From Desulfobulbus sp. (GTDB lineage Bacteria > Desulfobacterota > Desulfobulbia > Desulfobulbales > Desulfobulbaceae), in NCBI GenBank assembly GCA_003604995.1, contig QZJD01000025.1, positions 1 through 64,000 on the forward strand: a stretch of DNA of 64,000 nucleotides, in the 5' to 3' direction. Shown piece after piece: positions 19,067-28,573 of this stretch. Numbering within the stretch: the first letter of the stretch is position 1; the number at the start of each line of letters is the position of its first letter. Made by a program: the position numbers and the translations under genes. The notes under the pieces were generated by a model. It was not told the origin of the DNA and made no database searches. It saw only the letters and a program-made list of their open reading frames with translations.

Positions 19067-21214
19067 ATGAGCATCCCGGATATTGAAAAAAATATTCTGC
19101 AGACCATTGATAATCTGCAGCGTCTCAAGGACATCAACTCCATCCTGGACACCGTCCTGCTGGAGGCCAGAAAGCTGGCACGGGCCGATGCCGGGACCAT
19201 CTTCCTCACCACCCAGTCCGGCCTTACCTTCAACTACGTTCAAACCGATACCCTCTCGGTTAAAAACGATGTGATCGCCTCCCACTATCGCTACTACACC
19301 ATCCCCATCGACAAAACCTCCATTGTCGGCTATTGCGCGGCGACCGGCGAGCAGATCACCATTGACGATGCCTATCACCTGCCGGCGAACGTGCCGTTTT
19401 CCTTCAACTCCTTTTTCGACCGCAAGACCGGCTACCGGACCAGATCGGTCTTTGCCCTGCCGCTCAAGACATTGGGGAATACGCTGGTCGGGGTGATGGA
19501 GCTGATCAACGCCATGGACGAAAACCACGTCCCAATTCCGTTCACCCCGGAGCTGCAACGTTATGTCTCGCGATTCGCCGGCTATGCCGCCGCCGCCATT
19601 GAGCGAGGCAAATGGAACCAGGAGTTGATCCTGCGGATGATCCGCATGGCTGAGCTGCGCGACCCCGGTGAAACCGCGGCGCACGTCCAGCGGGTCAGCG
19701 GCATTTCCGCGGAGATCTACCAGCAATGGGCCCGTAACAATGATATCGATCCCTTCACGGTCAGGCAATACAGCGATCTGTTACGGACCGCGGCCATGCT
19801 GCACGATGTAGGCAAGATCGGCATTCCGGACGAAATTCTCAAAAAGCCTGGCAAACTGACCAATGACGAATTCGAGCTGATCAAGCTGCACACCATCTAC
19901 GGCGCCAACCTCTTTGAGAACACCACCTCCGAGCTGGACATGATGTGCCGGGAGATCGCTCTCAACCACCATGAGCGATGGGACGGCACCGGCTACCCCG
20001 GTCACTATACCGGCTGCGTCGTCCTGTACGACAAGAACAAAAAACCGAAAAAAGGTGAGGAAATCCCCTTTTTCGCCCGGATCGTCGCTCTGGCCGATGT
20101 CTTTGACGCCCTGGCCAGCAAGCGGGTCTATAAGACCGCCTGGCCCATGCAGGACATCTACGCCCTGATCCGCGAAGAATCCGGACGCCATTTCGATCCG
20201 CAACTGGTGGAAGCCCTGTTCCAGATCACCGATGTGATTGAGGCCATCCAGGAGCGCTACAAGGATATCCCCACCGCCAATAACATCAAGGCCCCCTCGA
20301 TGTCCGCCCTGCGCAATCCGAACATCGTGCGGGAACAGCAGTTGGCCTGCGGCTGCCCGGAAGACATCTTCAGGGAGATCAAGTATATCATCTCCCTGAT
20401 GGTCGATAATTTCGACTTTGACTTTCTCGACCTGGCCTTCGACAATGTCCAGCGGATCTTCACCGGACGCTTTCCGGGATACCAGGCCAGTAATACCGCC
20501 TATCACAACCACGACCATACCATGGCCGTCACGCTGGCCCTGGCCAGGCTTATCCACGGCTGTTTTCTCAGCAACAGGATGATTTTTTCTCCGGAACTCA
20601 TTGAATGCGGAGTGATTGCCGCTTTTTTCCATGACAGCGGGTTGATCCAGAAAAAAACCGACAATGAGGGGACCGGCGCCAAATACACGCAATTCCATGA
20701 AGAACGCTCCATCCTCTTTGTTCAGGAATACCTCACTTCCGTTGGCAGGAGCGAGGAGATGATCAATCGGTGCGGCCAGATGATTCAATGCACCAAGCTG
20801 ATCACCCCGCCCGATTCCCTGGAGTTTGAATCCGAGGAGGTTCGGCTGATGGGCTATATCCTGGGAACCGCAGACATCGTTGCCCAGATGGCGGATCGCG
20901 TTTATCTGGAACGATTGCCGCTCCTCTTTGATGAACTGAAAGAGGGGGGGGTGCCGGGCTATGAGTCCACGGTGGATATCTACTCCCAGACCGTCACTTT
21001 TTTCCGCAACGTGATCAAGAAACGACTCTTTGAGGATTTTCAGGGGATCGTCGAGGATATCCGCCATCATTTCCAGCAACGATGGAATATTGATCAAAAC
21101 CTCTATGTCACTGCCATTGAAAGCAATATCAACTATATAGAGTTCCTGAACAAAACCTGCCCCAGGGATAAGAACTGCTACCAGCAGTACCTGCGCCGCC
21201 AGATAAATTATTAA
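19067..21214 (+). CDS. GAF + HD-GYP phosphodiesterase-like protein with second C-terminal HD (PDEase-like) domain
   Basis: GAF-like N-terminus; LLRTAAMLHDVGKIGIPDEIL ... HHERWDGTGYP (HD-GYP); C-terminal YHNHDHTMAVTLALARL ... AAFFHDSGL. Confidence 0.88.
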   Translation: MSIPDIEKNILQTIDNLQRLKDINSILDTVLLEARKLARADAGTIFLTTQSGLTFNYVQTDTLSVKNDVIASHYRYYTIPIDKTSIVGYCAATGEQITIDDAYHLPANVPFSFNSFFDRKTGYRTRSVFALPLKTLGNTLVGVMELINAMDENHVPIPFTPELQRYVSRFAGYAAAAIERGKWNQELILRMIRMAELRDPGETAAHVQRVSGISAEIYQQWARNNDIDPFTVRQYSDLLRTAAMLHDVGKIGIPDEILKKPGKLTNDEFELIKLHTIYGANLFENTTSELDMMCREIALNHHERWDGTGYPGHYTGCVVLYDKNKKPKKGEEIPFFARIVALADVFDALASKRVYKTAWPMQDIYALIREESGRHFDPQLVEALFQITDVIEAIQERYKDIPTANNIKAPSMSALRNPNIVREQQLACGCPEDIFREIKYIISLMVDNFDFDFLDLAFDNVQRIFTGRFPGYQASNTAYHNHDHTMAVTLALARLIHGCFLSNRMIFSPELIECGVIAAFFHDSGLIQKKTDNEGTGAKYTQFHEERSILFVQEYLTSVGRSEEMINRCGQMIQCTKLITPPDSLEFESEEVRLMGYILGTADIVAQMADRVYLERLPLLFDELKEGGVPGYESTVDIYSQTVTFFRNVIKKRLFEDFQGIVEDIRHHFQQRWNIDQNLYVTAIESNINYIEFLNKTCPRDKNCYQQYLRRQINY

Positions 21215-21240
21215 TCTTCGCCCGTCGGGAGTCGCCTGCC

Positions 21241-21660
21241 ATGACAAAGACAATGAGCGTTCAGGTCAAGAAATGTCCGTTGCGCAACCAGCCCTCTTTT
21301 TTGGGAAAGGTGGTAAGCACTCTTGCCTACGGCGATCAGGTGAGCGTGCGGGAGGAGAGGGCGTCCTGGCTGCATGTGGCCACGGGGAAGGGAGAGGGGT
21401 GGACGCATTCCTCCGCCCTGACTCCGAAAAAGATCATCCTCAACCCCGACAGCAGAGAGGTCAGGGCTTCGACCTCCTCGGAGGAAATCGCCCTGGCCGG
21501 CAAGGGATTCAACAAGCAGGTGGAACAGGAATACCGACGCCAGAACCGAAATGTTGATTTTACCTGGGTGGACAAAATGGAGCAGATTGTTATTTCCCAG
21601 ACGGAGATCGGCTCCTTTCTCCGTGAAGGCGGCTTGACCGCTGAAGGAGGGAAGTCATGA
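21241..21660 (+). CDS. Small SH3-like (bacterial SH3) domain protein
   Basis: MSVQVKKCPLRNQPSFLGKVVSTLAYGDQVSVREERASWLHVATGKGEGWTHSSALT. Confidence 0.75.
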   Translation: MTKTMSVQVKKCPLRNQPSFLGKVVSTLAYGDQVSVREERASWLHVATGKGEGWTHSSALTPKKIILNPDSREVRASTSSEEIALAGKGFNKQVEQEYRRQNRNVDFTWVDKMEQIVISQTEIGSFLREGGLTAEGGKS

Positions 21661-22592
21661 GCAGGGGATACTCAAGACGCGCCTTCCTGCACCAGGCCGG
21701 CAGGGTCAGCCTGGCCGGCCTGACCTGCACCGTAGCCCAATCCGCATTCGGGGGTTGGCTGCCTTCCGGTATCTCGGACCTTCCCGGAACCGTCAACAAG
21801 CTCTCCGGGTATGCCGATTCAATCCAGAAAAGCGCCACCGCGATCCAGAAGGCCGCGGAAGAATTCACCCCGGAGCAGGAGTATTATATCGGCCGGACCG
21901 TCGGCGCGGTGGTTCTGAGCAAATACAGGGCATACGACAATCAGAAGGCAACGCACTATGTCAATGTGGTCGGCCAGACCCTGGCCCAGGCTTCAGACCT
22001 GCCGGAGACCTTCAACGGCTACCACTTCCTGATCCTGGATGCGGAGGATATCAACGCCTTTGCCACCCCCTCCGGGTTGATTTTCGTCACCAGGGGATTG
22101 CTCCGCTGTTGCAGCAATGAGGGCGAACTGGCGTCGGTCCTGGCCCATGAAGTGGGCCATGTTCAGCACAAGCACGGCATGCAGTCCATCGAAAAGGGCC
22201 GGGTGACCGAGGCGCTTACGGTCATCGGCCTTGAAGCCACCAAGACCTTTGCCCAGAGTGATGTCGCCAGCCTGACCAGAACATTCGAAGGGTCGATTAA
22301 TGATATCGCCACCACCATGATCAGCAGCGGCTATTCAAGGGCCTTCGAAGCCGAGGCGGACCAGGCGGCGGTGACTATTCTGCGTCGGGTGGGCTATGAT
22401 CCCGGCAATCTGATCAAAATGCTTGAGCAGATGGATGCCCGGCTCAAGCCCGGAGGGATCGATTTCGCCAAGACCCATCCATCGCCTAAATCGCGCATTC
22501 AGGGATTGGCCAAGCTTGTTGCTTCCGGTCCGGCTCTCCCTCCTCCCGCGGTCCGGGAAGGCCGTTTCAAGAAGGCCCTGCAAAATGTCTAG
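21657..22592 (+). CDS. M48 family metalloprotease
   Basis: LASVLAHEVGHVQHKHG (HExxH), RAFEAEADQAAVTIL, THPSPKSRI; ATGA overlap with the SH3 gene. Confidence 0.92.
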   Translation: MSRGYSRRAFLHQAGRVSLAGLTCTVAQSAFGGWLPSGISDLPGTVNKLSGYADSIQKSATAIQKAAEEFTPEQEYYIGRTVGAVVLSKYRAYDNQKATHYVNVVGQTLAQASDLPETFNGYHFLILDAEDINAFATPSGLIFVTRGLLRCCSNEGELASVLAHEVGHVQHKHGMQSIEKGRVTEALTVIGLEATKTFAQSDVASLTRTFEGSINDIATTMISSGYSRAFEAEADQAAVTILRRVGYDPGNLIKMLEQMDARLKPGGIDFAKTHPSPKSRIQGLAKLVASGPALPPPAVREGRFKKALQNV

Positions 22593-22631
22593 CCAACCGT
22601 TTTCTTCGCTGTTCCGCTGACGACCAAGGCG

Positions 22632-24761
22632 ATGGGCGCCCACCGCCTCCGCGCCACCTGGCTGCATGCCGTCCTGCATGGCGGCATCGCCGTGGCCCTT
22701 TCTCTGGTCCTCTGGTTTTCCGGACTGTTCCAGGGAATCGAGGCAACAACTTTTGACCTCCGGGCAAGATTGCTTGCTGAACCATCTCCGGCCGGCAGCG
22801 CCATCAGCCTGATCGCCGTTGACCAGGAAAGCCTGGACTGGGTAGCGGAAAACATGGGGATTGTCTGGCCCTGGCCGCGGGAACTGTTCGGCGCGGTCAT
22901 CGACAACTGCAAGCGCCGCGGGGCGCGGGCCATTGGCTTCGATGTCCTGTTCACCGAACCTTCCTCGTCCGGCGTCAGCGATGACCAGGCCCTGGTCCGG
23001 GCCATTGAACGGGCAGGGTCCTTTGCCCTGGGTTCGGTTTTTCCCACCCGCAACAACGCCAAATTTTCGGCTTGGCCGGACGCTCTTCCCCGGCCGCCTT
23101 ACGCTGCCCGGATGGGGCATGGCGCCACGGATATTCTGCCTCGCTATCCGATGGCCACCCTGCCGGTGCACGAAATCGCCCGGGCCGCAACGGTGTTGTG
23201 CAATGTCCACCACGGAGCAGATGCGGACGGTATTTACCGGCGCATCCATCCCTTTGTTCTTTTTGATGGGGTTCCGTTGCCCTCCCTGGGAATCGGTCTC
23301 TATCTGGCGGCCCACCCGAAGGCCCTAATCCAGGTCAACCGGCACGCGGTGATCATCGACGGCAACCGGATTCCCCTGGACAAGTACGGGGCGACCATTC
23401 CGCGCTACCGCGGACCGCACAAGACCCATATGATGCACAGCGCCGCCGCCTTTATCCGGCAGGAATTCCGCCTCATGAACGGCGAACTAGTCCCGGAGGA
23501 AATCGAGCATGATCTGACCGGCAAATATGTCCTTTTCGGTTATACCGCGCCCGGACTCTTTGACCTGCGGCCCTCGCCGACGGACGGGATGTTCTCGGGG
23601 ATGGAGATCAATGCCACCGTGCTCGACAACCTCCTGGCCGGCGATTTTATCCGGCCCATGTCCGCTGCCTGGACCGCGACCCTGGTGCTGCTCTTCACCT
23701 CCTTCGCCCTGGCCGCGCTGGCCCTGATCCCTTCGCTGCGCGGCCGGATCGCCGTCGCCCTTTGTTTCATGCTGCTGCCCGCCCTCATCGCCGTTCAATT
23801 TTACAAACAGGGGTTTGATTTTACCCTGGTTCCCGTGCAGTTCGCGGTGGCGGCCGCCCTGGCCATGTCCATCGTCCAGGAGTACTTCATGACTCTGCGC
23901 CAGGAACGCTTTATCCGCCATTCCTTCAAACACTATCTCAGTCCGGCGGTCATCGATCAACTGCTCGGCAATCCGGAACGGCTCAAGCTCGGTGGCGAGC
24001 GCAAGGAACTGACCATGTTCTTTTCCGATCTGGAAGGGTTCACCAGGATATCCGAAGGACTCGCCCCCGAGCAGTTGACGCAGCTTCTCAACGAATACCT
24101 GACGGCCATGACCGATATTATTCTCCAGGAAGAGGGGACGGTGGACAAATTTGAAGGGGATGCAATCATAGCCTTCTGGAACGCCCCGCTGGAAATCGCC
24201 GGCCACCCCGAGAAGGCGGTGCGGGCAGCCCTGCGCTGCCAGGCGCGGCTTGGTGCCATGCGCGACCACTTTCTTGCCGGTCATGGCGTGGAACTGGTGA
24301 TGCGCATCGGCATCAATACCGGGCACGCCATTGCCGGCAATATGGGATCCGCCAGCCGTTTCGATTATACGGTCCTGGGTGACGCTGTGAATCTGGCGGC
24401 GCGCCTGGAAGGGGCGAACAAATATTTCGGCACCCGCACCATGATCTCCCAGGCCACGTTCAACCAGCTGGGCAGCCAGTTCCATTGCCGGGAACTGGGA
24501 CGTCTCAAGGTGGTGGGCCGCCGGGAGCCGGTGACCGTTTACGAACCTCTTTCCCATGCCGGCGCCCCGGCAGTTGATTACTCTGCCTTTGCCGCGGGAC
24601 TGCAACACTACTATGCCGGCGAATTTGCCGAAGCCCAGGCTGCTTTTTCACGTCTTGCCGGACAGGATCCGGCCTCGGCAATGTATGCGAAGCTGTGCGC
24701 CAGGCTGATAAGCGCGCCGCCAATAACCTGGGACGGCGTTCTGATCCTTGACGCCAAATAA
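22632..24761 (+). CDS. CHASE2 domain-containing class III adenylate/guanylate cyclase
   Basis: N-terminal CHASE2-like region, TM helices, cyclase core ELTMFFSDLEGFTRISEGL ... FEGDAIIAFWNAP ... GINTGHAIAGNMGSASRFDYTVLGDAVNLAARLEG. Confidence 0.93.
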   Translation: MGAHRLRATWLHAVLHGGIAVALSLVLWFSGLFQGIEATTFDLRARLLAEPSPAGSAISLIAVDQESLDWVAENMGIVWPWPRELFGAVIDNCKRRGARAIGFDVLFTEPSSSGVSDDQALVRAIERAGSFALGSVFPTRNNAKFSAWPDALPRPPYAARMGHGATDILPRYPMATLPVHEIARAATVLCNVHHGADADGIYRRIHPFVLFDGVPLPSLGIGLYLAAHPKALIQVNRHAVIIDGNRIPLDKYGATIPRYRGPHKTHMMHSAAAFIRQEFRLMNGELVPEEIEHDLTGKYVLFGYTAPGLFDLRPSPTDGMFSGMEINATVLDNLLAGDFIRPMSAAWTATLVLLFTSFALAALALIPSLRGRIAVALCFMLLPALIAVQFYKQGFDFTLVPVQFAVAAALAMSIVQEYFMTLRQERFIRHSFKHYLSPAVIDQLLGNPERLKLGGERKELTMFFSDLEGFTRISEGLAPEQLTQLLNEYLTAMTDIILQEEGTVDKFEGDAIIAFWNAPLEIAGHPEKAVRAALRCQARLGAMRDHFLAGHGVELVMRIGINTGHAIAGNMGSASRFDYTVLGDAVNLAARLEGANKYFGTRTMISQATFNQLGSQFHCRELGRLKVVGRREPVTVYEPLSHAGAPAVDYSAFAAGLQHYYAGEFAEAQAAFSRLAGQDPASAMYAKLCARLISAPPITWDGVLILDAK

Positions 24762-24918
24762 GAGACCGGGCACCTTAAGGGCCTGGAAATCAGCAGGTCT
24801 TTTTCGTTGACCGGGCCTTCAGCAAAATGATACTCTATAATATTCGATATTCATGCTGCTCCAGCCCTTTCGTCCGTTCCATGGGATAACCTGACCGCAA
24901 AGAAGGAGGAACCGGTAC

Positions 24919-25599
24919 ATGCTGGTTATCTGCGAAGACTGCGCGAAAAAATATAACATCGATGAAACACGGATCAAGGGCAGGCGGGCGCGATTCACCT
25001 GCAACGCATGCGGTCACATCATCATTGTCGACAAAGACGACCTGACCAGATCGCTCCTCACCGGCAGAACGAGCCTGCACGAGCCCACCCTCGACCTGCT
25101 CAGGGAGATGGAGATTCCTCTCACCTCTGAAGAACCGGGCGATTTCGCCCAGGCTGGCGGGACACCGTCTGAAGCCTCGAACCAGGAGCAGGAGGAGAAA
25201 CTGGTCAAACGCCGGAACAGGGGCGTCCCGGTTTTTGTCTATTTCATCGTGATCATGCTGACCTTTCTCACCTGCGTCAGCCTGGTCTTCGGCTACCTCT
25301 ATTCCGGTCTCCTGCAGACCAGCTATCTTGCCGACATCCTCAACCAGCAACCCGGTTTGCGGACCAGGCTGTTGATCGAATCCTCGCTTATTTTCGGGGT
25401 CGCCGGGACGGTCATCCTGACGGTGTTCTGTCTGCTGGCCCGCTCCATCCATGCACAGTTCAAAAAGCAGGTGGACACTGCCAACCGGATCAGCATGGGC
25501 GAATTCGACATCCCCATCCACACCAAAGGCCCGCAGGAAATACGGGACCTGGCTTTTGCCCTGGAGCGGATCAGGGATTGCCTGAGGGGGGGGCGATGA
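24919..25599 (+). CDS. MJ0042-type zinc-ribbon protein with TM segments and HAMP-like C-terminus
   Basis: VICEDCAKKYNIDETRIKGRRARFTCNACGHII; two hydrophobic segments; QFKKQVDTANRISMGEFDIPIHTKGPQEIRDLAFALERI. Confidence 0.7.
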   Translation: MLVICEDCAKKYNIDETRIKGRRARFTCNACGHIIIVDKDDLTRSLLTGRTSLHEPTLDLLREMEIPLTSEEPGDFAQAGGTPSEASNQEQEEKLVKRRNRGVPVFVYFIVIMLTFLTCVSLVFGYLYSGLLQTSYLADILNQQPGLRTRLLIESSLIFGVAGTVILTVFCLLARSIHAQFKKQVDTANRISMGEFDIPIHTKGPQEIRDLAFALERIRDCLRGGR

Positions 25600-25669
25600 G
25601 GCTTCTCCGCCGTACCTTTCTCACCGGTGGGACGAACTGGAGAACCGACTGACCTGGTACTACGATACT

Positions 25670-26539
25670 GTGACAGAATGGAGGAGAGGAATGGTTTATC
25701 AGAATTTTTCGTGGTTTTTGCCGGCCCTTGTTCTTCTGCTTCTTTCCTGCGGTGCGCCTGCCGATGTGGCGGGCCAACCCGTCACCCTGGTGACCCTGGG
25801 CGACAGCCTGACCGCCGGTGACGGCGATGAGGCCGGCATCGGCGGTTATCCCCCCCGGTTGCTCCTCCAGCTTCAGGTTTCCCACCCCGGCTCGGTCCTG
25901 CAGCAGTTTGGCCAATCCGGTCACACCACCGGTGATCTGATCAATATCCAGCTCAATCCCGCGGTGGCCGCGCTAAACAACGCGCCGGCCGCCAACCTGA
26001 AAATTGCCCTGGTCTGGATCGGCAGCAACGATCTGTTCGGCTTTTACGAGTTTACCGCCCAGCAGGACTGGTGTATCGCCATGGGCATCGACGCCTGCGA
26101 GGCGTCTGAATTTCAGCAGTCCGCCGACAACGTCAACACCATCCTCGCCGCCCTGCAAGCCACCGGCGCGGCGGTTTACATCGCCCTGCTGGATGATCAG
26201 TCCCGGCGACCGGTCATCACCGACCCTGTTCTCCGGGCCGCCGCCTATCCAAACATCACCAACGAATATGCGGCCAGGATGTCCACCCAGGTCGGCGTGT
26301 ACAACGGCCGGGTCCAGGCCCATGCCGTCACCCATGGCGCCCGCACGGTGGACTTCTTCAATACGACCCTTTTTGAAAACTGGGCTACCCTCAGTCCGGA
26401 CGGCAATCATCCGAACGCAGCGGGCTATGACCTGATCACCGCCATCTGGTTCAAGGCGGTGAGCAACGCGCCGCCCGCATCCACCAGAAAATTTCTCACC
26501 GGGCCGACATCCCTCCTCCTCCTGAACGCCAATCCGTAA
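25670..26539 (+). CDS. SGNH/GDSL hydrolase family protein
   Basis: VTLGDSLTAGDG (GDSL block), IGSNDL, DGNHPNAAGYDLI (catalytic DxxH). Confidence 0.9.
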   Translation: MTEWRRGMVYQNFSWFLPALVLLLLSCGAPADVAGQPVTLVTLGDSLTAGDGDEAGIGGYPPRLLLQLQVSHPGSVLQQFGQSGHTTGDLINIQLNPAVAALNNAPAANLKIALVWIGSNDLFGFYEFTAQQDWCIAMGIDACEASEFQQSADNVNTILAALQATGAAVYIALLDDQSRRPVITDPVLRAAAYPNITNEYAARMSTQVGVYNGRVQAHAVTHGARTVDFFNTTLFENWATLSPDGNHPNAAGYDLITAIWFKAVSNAPPASTRKFLTGPTSLLLLNANP

Positions 26540-26607
26540 CCGGTGCATGCGAAAATAAAATTTCCACCAGGGCGGATATTTTTTCTGTAATGACGTCGTG
26601 AAATTCA

Positions 26608-26637
26608 TTGACACGTTTTATGCTGTTTGGCTAAATA
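26608..26637 (+). promoter_or_regulatory. Sigma70-like promoter for the microprotein unit
   Basis: TTGACA (26608-26613), 18-nt spacer, TAAATA (26632-26637). Confidence 0.55.
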
Positions 26638-26639
26638 TG

Positions 26640-26719
26640 AGGTGACCGGGGACAATGCGCAGGCGTTGCGAAAACATGCCTGGACAGTTGAATTAATGCA
26701 ACGTTAACGCCGGTCACCT
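26640..26719 (+). ncRNA. Structured 5' leader candidate upstream of the microprotein
   Basis: Perfect 10-bp closing stem AGGTGACCGG (26640-26649) / CCGGTCACCT (26710-26719) plus internal complementary segments. Confidence 0.45.
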
Positions 26720-26797
26720 TGAAACTTATCGAAATCACAGCGGCGAATATTTCAGAGTACACCAAAAATAAAAAAACAGTGTAAGGAGGGAGGGAAA

Positions 26798-26944
26798 ATG
26801 AAAAAAACGTTTTTCTTGTTGGCAGCGGTTTGTCTGCTGGTTGCCGGAGCAAGCTTCTCTGTTCAGGCTACCCCGGAAAAGGCGGAAATAACCGGGTTCT
26901 CGTGCGGATTTTGCCATTCGGGCGGTCGCCATCACGGCAATTAA
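26798..26944 (+). CDS. 48-aa secreted peptide with CxxCH (heme c-type) motif
   Basis: MKKTFFLLAAVCLLVAGASFSVQATPEKAEITGFSCGFCHSGGRHHGN*; strong SD TAAGGAGGGAGGG; signal peptide; below the ORF-track length cutoff. Confidence 0.75.
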   Translation: MKKTFFLLAAVCLLVAGASFSVQATPEKAEITGFSCGFCHSGGRHHGN

Positions 26945-26991
26945 ACGACGCACGCAAGCACCAGAGCCTCTGCCTGGGGAGGCTCACAAAC

Positions 26992-27022
26992 GGCGGTCTG
27001 CAATAATACCGCCTTTTTTTTT
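26992..27022 (+). terminator. Rho-independent terminator
   Basis: GGCGGT-ctgcaataat-ACCGCC followed by nine Ts (27014-27022). Confidence 0.85.
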
Positions 27023-27030
27023 GCAAGAAC

Positions 27031-27426
27031 TTACCGTTGCTGTTCAGCCAGGATGTCGGCGGCGATTTCCGCCACCTGGGGATCGGTATCGTGGAGGAGA
27101 GGCGCGACAGCCGCCAGAGCCTCGGGGGAGGCGATGATGCCGAGCAGGGTGGCGGCCTCGCCCCGAACATGGGCAACGGAGTCCCGGAGGAGGGGCCGCA
27201 GGACCGGAACGGCGAGCTGAATTTCGTCCGGGCGGGTTGCGGCGAGTTCCTCGAAAAGCACGGCCATGCCCACCCGAACCACGTACCGCTCGTCGCGGAG
27301 CAGGTCGCCGGTCAGGGCGTACAGCCTTGCGTCCTGGCGGAACATGGCCGCGATGTTTTCAACAAGACCCATCTCAATGAAACTGCCGATCAGCTCAAGC
27401 AGTTCGCGGCGTTCGTCCTGCTCCAT
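27031..27426 (-). CDS. HEAT-repeat domain-containing protein
   Basis: MEQDERRELLELIGSF...; repeats PVLRPLLRDSVAHVRGEAATLLGIIASPEALAAVAPLLHDTDPQVAEIAADIL. Confidence 0.8.
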   Translation of the reverse strand: MEQDERRELLELIGSFIEMGLVENIAAMFRQDARLYALTGDLLRDERYVVRVGMAVLFEELAATRPDEIQLAVPVLRPLLRDSVAHVRGEAATLLGIIASPEALAAVAPLLHDTDPQVAEIAADILAEQQR

Positions 27427-27479
27427 TACGCATTTCCACCGACATGAAAGACCGGGTTTGAGGGTAGATGGCCTGCGCC

Positions 27480-28556
27480 TCAGACGGAAGGGGTCCCCTG
27501 CACTCTGGCGGCGAGCTGTCCGCAGGCGGCCGAGATGTCTTCGCCACGGCTCTGGCGGATAAAGACGGCGTAACCGCGCCGCCTGAGAATTTCCTGAAAA
27601 CGGAGGATGTGCTCCCGCCCCGGGCTGCGGTGCGGGCATCCTTCGGTGGCGTTCACCACCAGGAGATTGATCTTGCAGGGAATGCCGCGCAGCAGCTCGG
27701 CCAGCTTCACCGCATCAGCGTCGGAATCGTTCACGCCCTCCAGCAGCACATATTCAAACATGATCCGCTGCCGTTTCTTCATCTGATATTCCTTGCACGC
27801 GGCCAGCAGTTCTTCCAGCGGATATTTCCTGTTGATCGGCATCAGCATGGAGCGGGTGGCGTTGTCCACCGCGTGCAGGGAAACGGCCAGATTGACCTCG
27901 CTCTTCCTGCCGAACTCGAGCATCTGCGGCACCAGGCCACTGGTGGACACGGTGATCCGCCGGCTGGAAAAATCAAGCCCCCGCTGTTCAGTAAGAATGG
28001 ACAGCGCAATCAGCAGATTGTCCAGATTGGCCAGGGGCTCACCCATACCCATGAAGACCAGGTTGGAGAGTTCACCCTTGATCTGATCTCCCCTGTTCTG
28101 TTCCAGCATCCAGTCACGGACCGCGCAGACCTGGTTGACGATTTCCGCGGGCTTCAGGTTGCGGGAAAAACCCATTTTGCCGGTAAGACAGAAGGTGCAG
28201 CCCATGGCGCAACCCACCTGGGTGGACACGCACAGGGTGTTGCGATCCTCCTCGGGGATCAGCACCGATTCGATCATCTTGCCGTCTTCCAGGGTAAAGC
28301 CGAATTTCACCGCTCCGTCTTCGGAAACTTCCACGACCGGATTTTCGAAGCGACTGATCCGGGCCCGCTGGGCGAGCAGCGCGCGCAGTTCCTTGGCCAG
28401 GTCGGTCATCTGAGAAAAATCGGTGATGCCGGGCCGGTAGAGCCAGGCCAGGAGCTGCTCGGCACGGAACGAGGGCTGGCCGAGCATTTCCACGTAGCGG
28501 ACCAGCTGCTGGCGGTTCATGTTTTTGAGGTCGGTTTTGCTCTGGGTGGTGATCAT
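27480..28556 (-). CDS. rlmN: 23S rRNA (adenine(2503)-C(2))-methyltransferase RlmN
   Basis: CVSTQVGCAMGCTFCLTGKMGFSRNL (radical SAM), NLVFMGMGEPLANLDN, RITVSTSGLVP. Confidence 0.96.
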   Translation of the reverse strand: MITTQSKTDLKNMNRQQLVRYVEMLGQPSFRAEQLLAWLYRPGITDFSQMTDLAKELRALLAQRARISRFENPVVEVSEDGAVKFGFTLEDGKMIESVLIPEEDRNTLCVSTQVGCAMGCTFCLTGKMGFSRNLKPAEIVNQVCAVRDWMLEQNRGDQIKGELSNLVFMGMGEPLANLDNLLIALSILTEQRGLDFSSRRITVSTSGLVPQMLEFGRKSEVNLAVSLHAVDNATRSMLMPINRKYPLEELLAACKEYQMKKRQRIMFEYVLLEGVNDSDADAVKLAELLRGIPCKINLLVVNATEGCPHRSPGREHILRFQEILRRRGYAVFIRQSRGEDISAACGQLAARVQGTPSV

Positions 28557-28573
28557 GATGTTCTTCGGCTGAA

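Noticed and set aside
19781-21253. 490-aa minus-strand ORF opposite the HD-GYP gene
   Set aside because: Antisense shadow of a domain-supported CDS.
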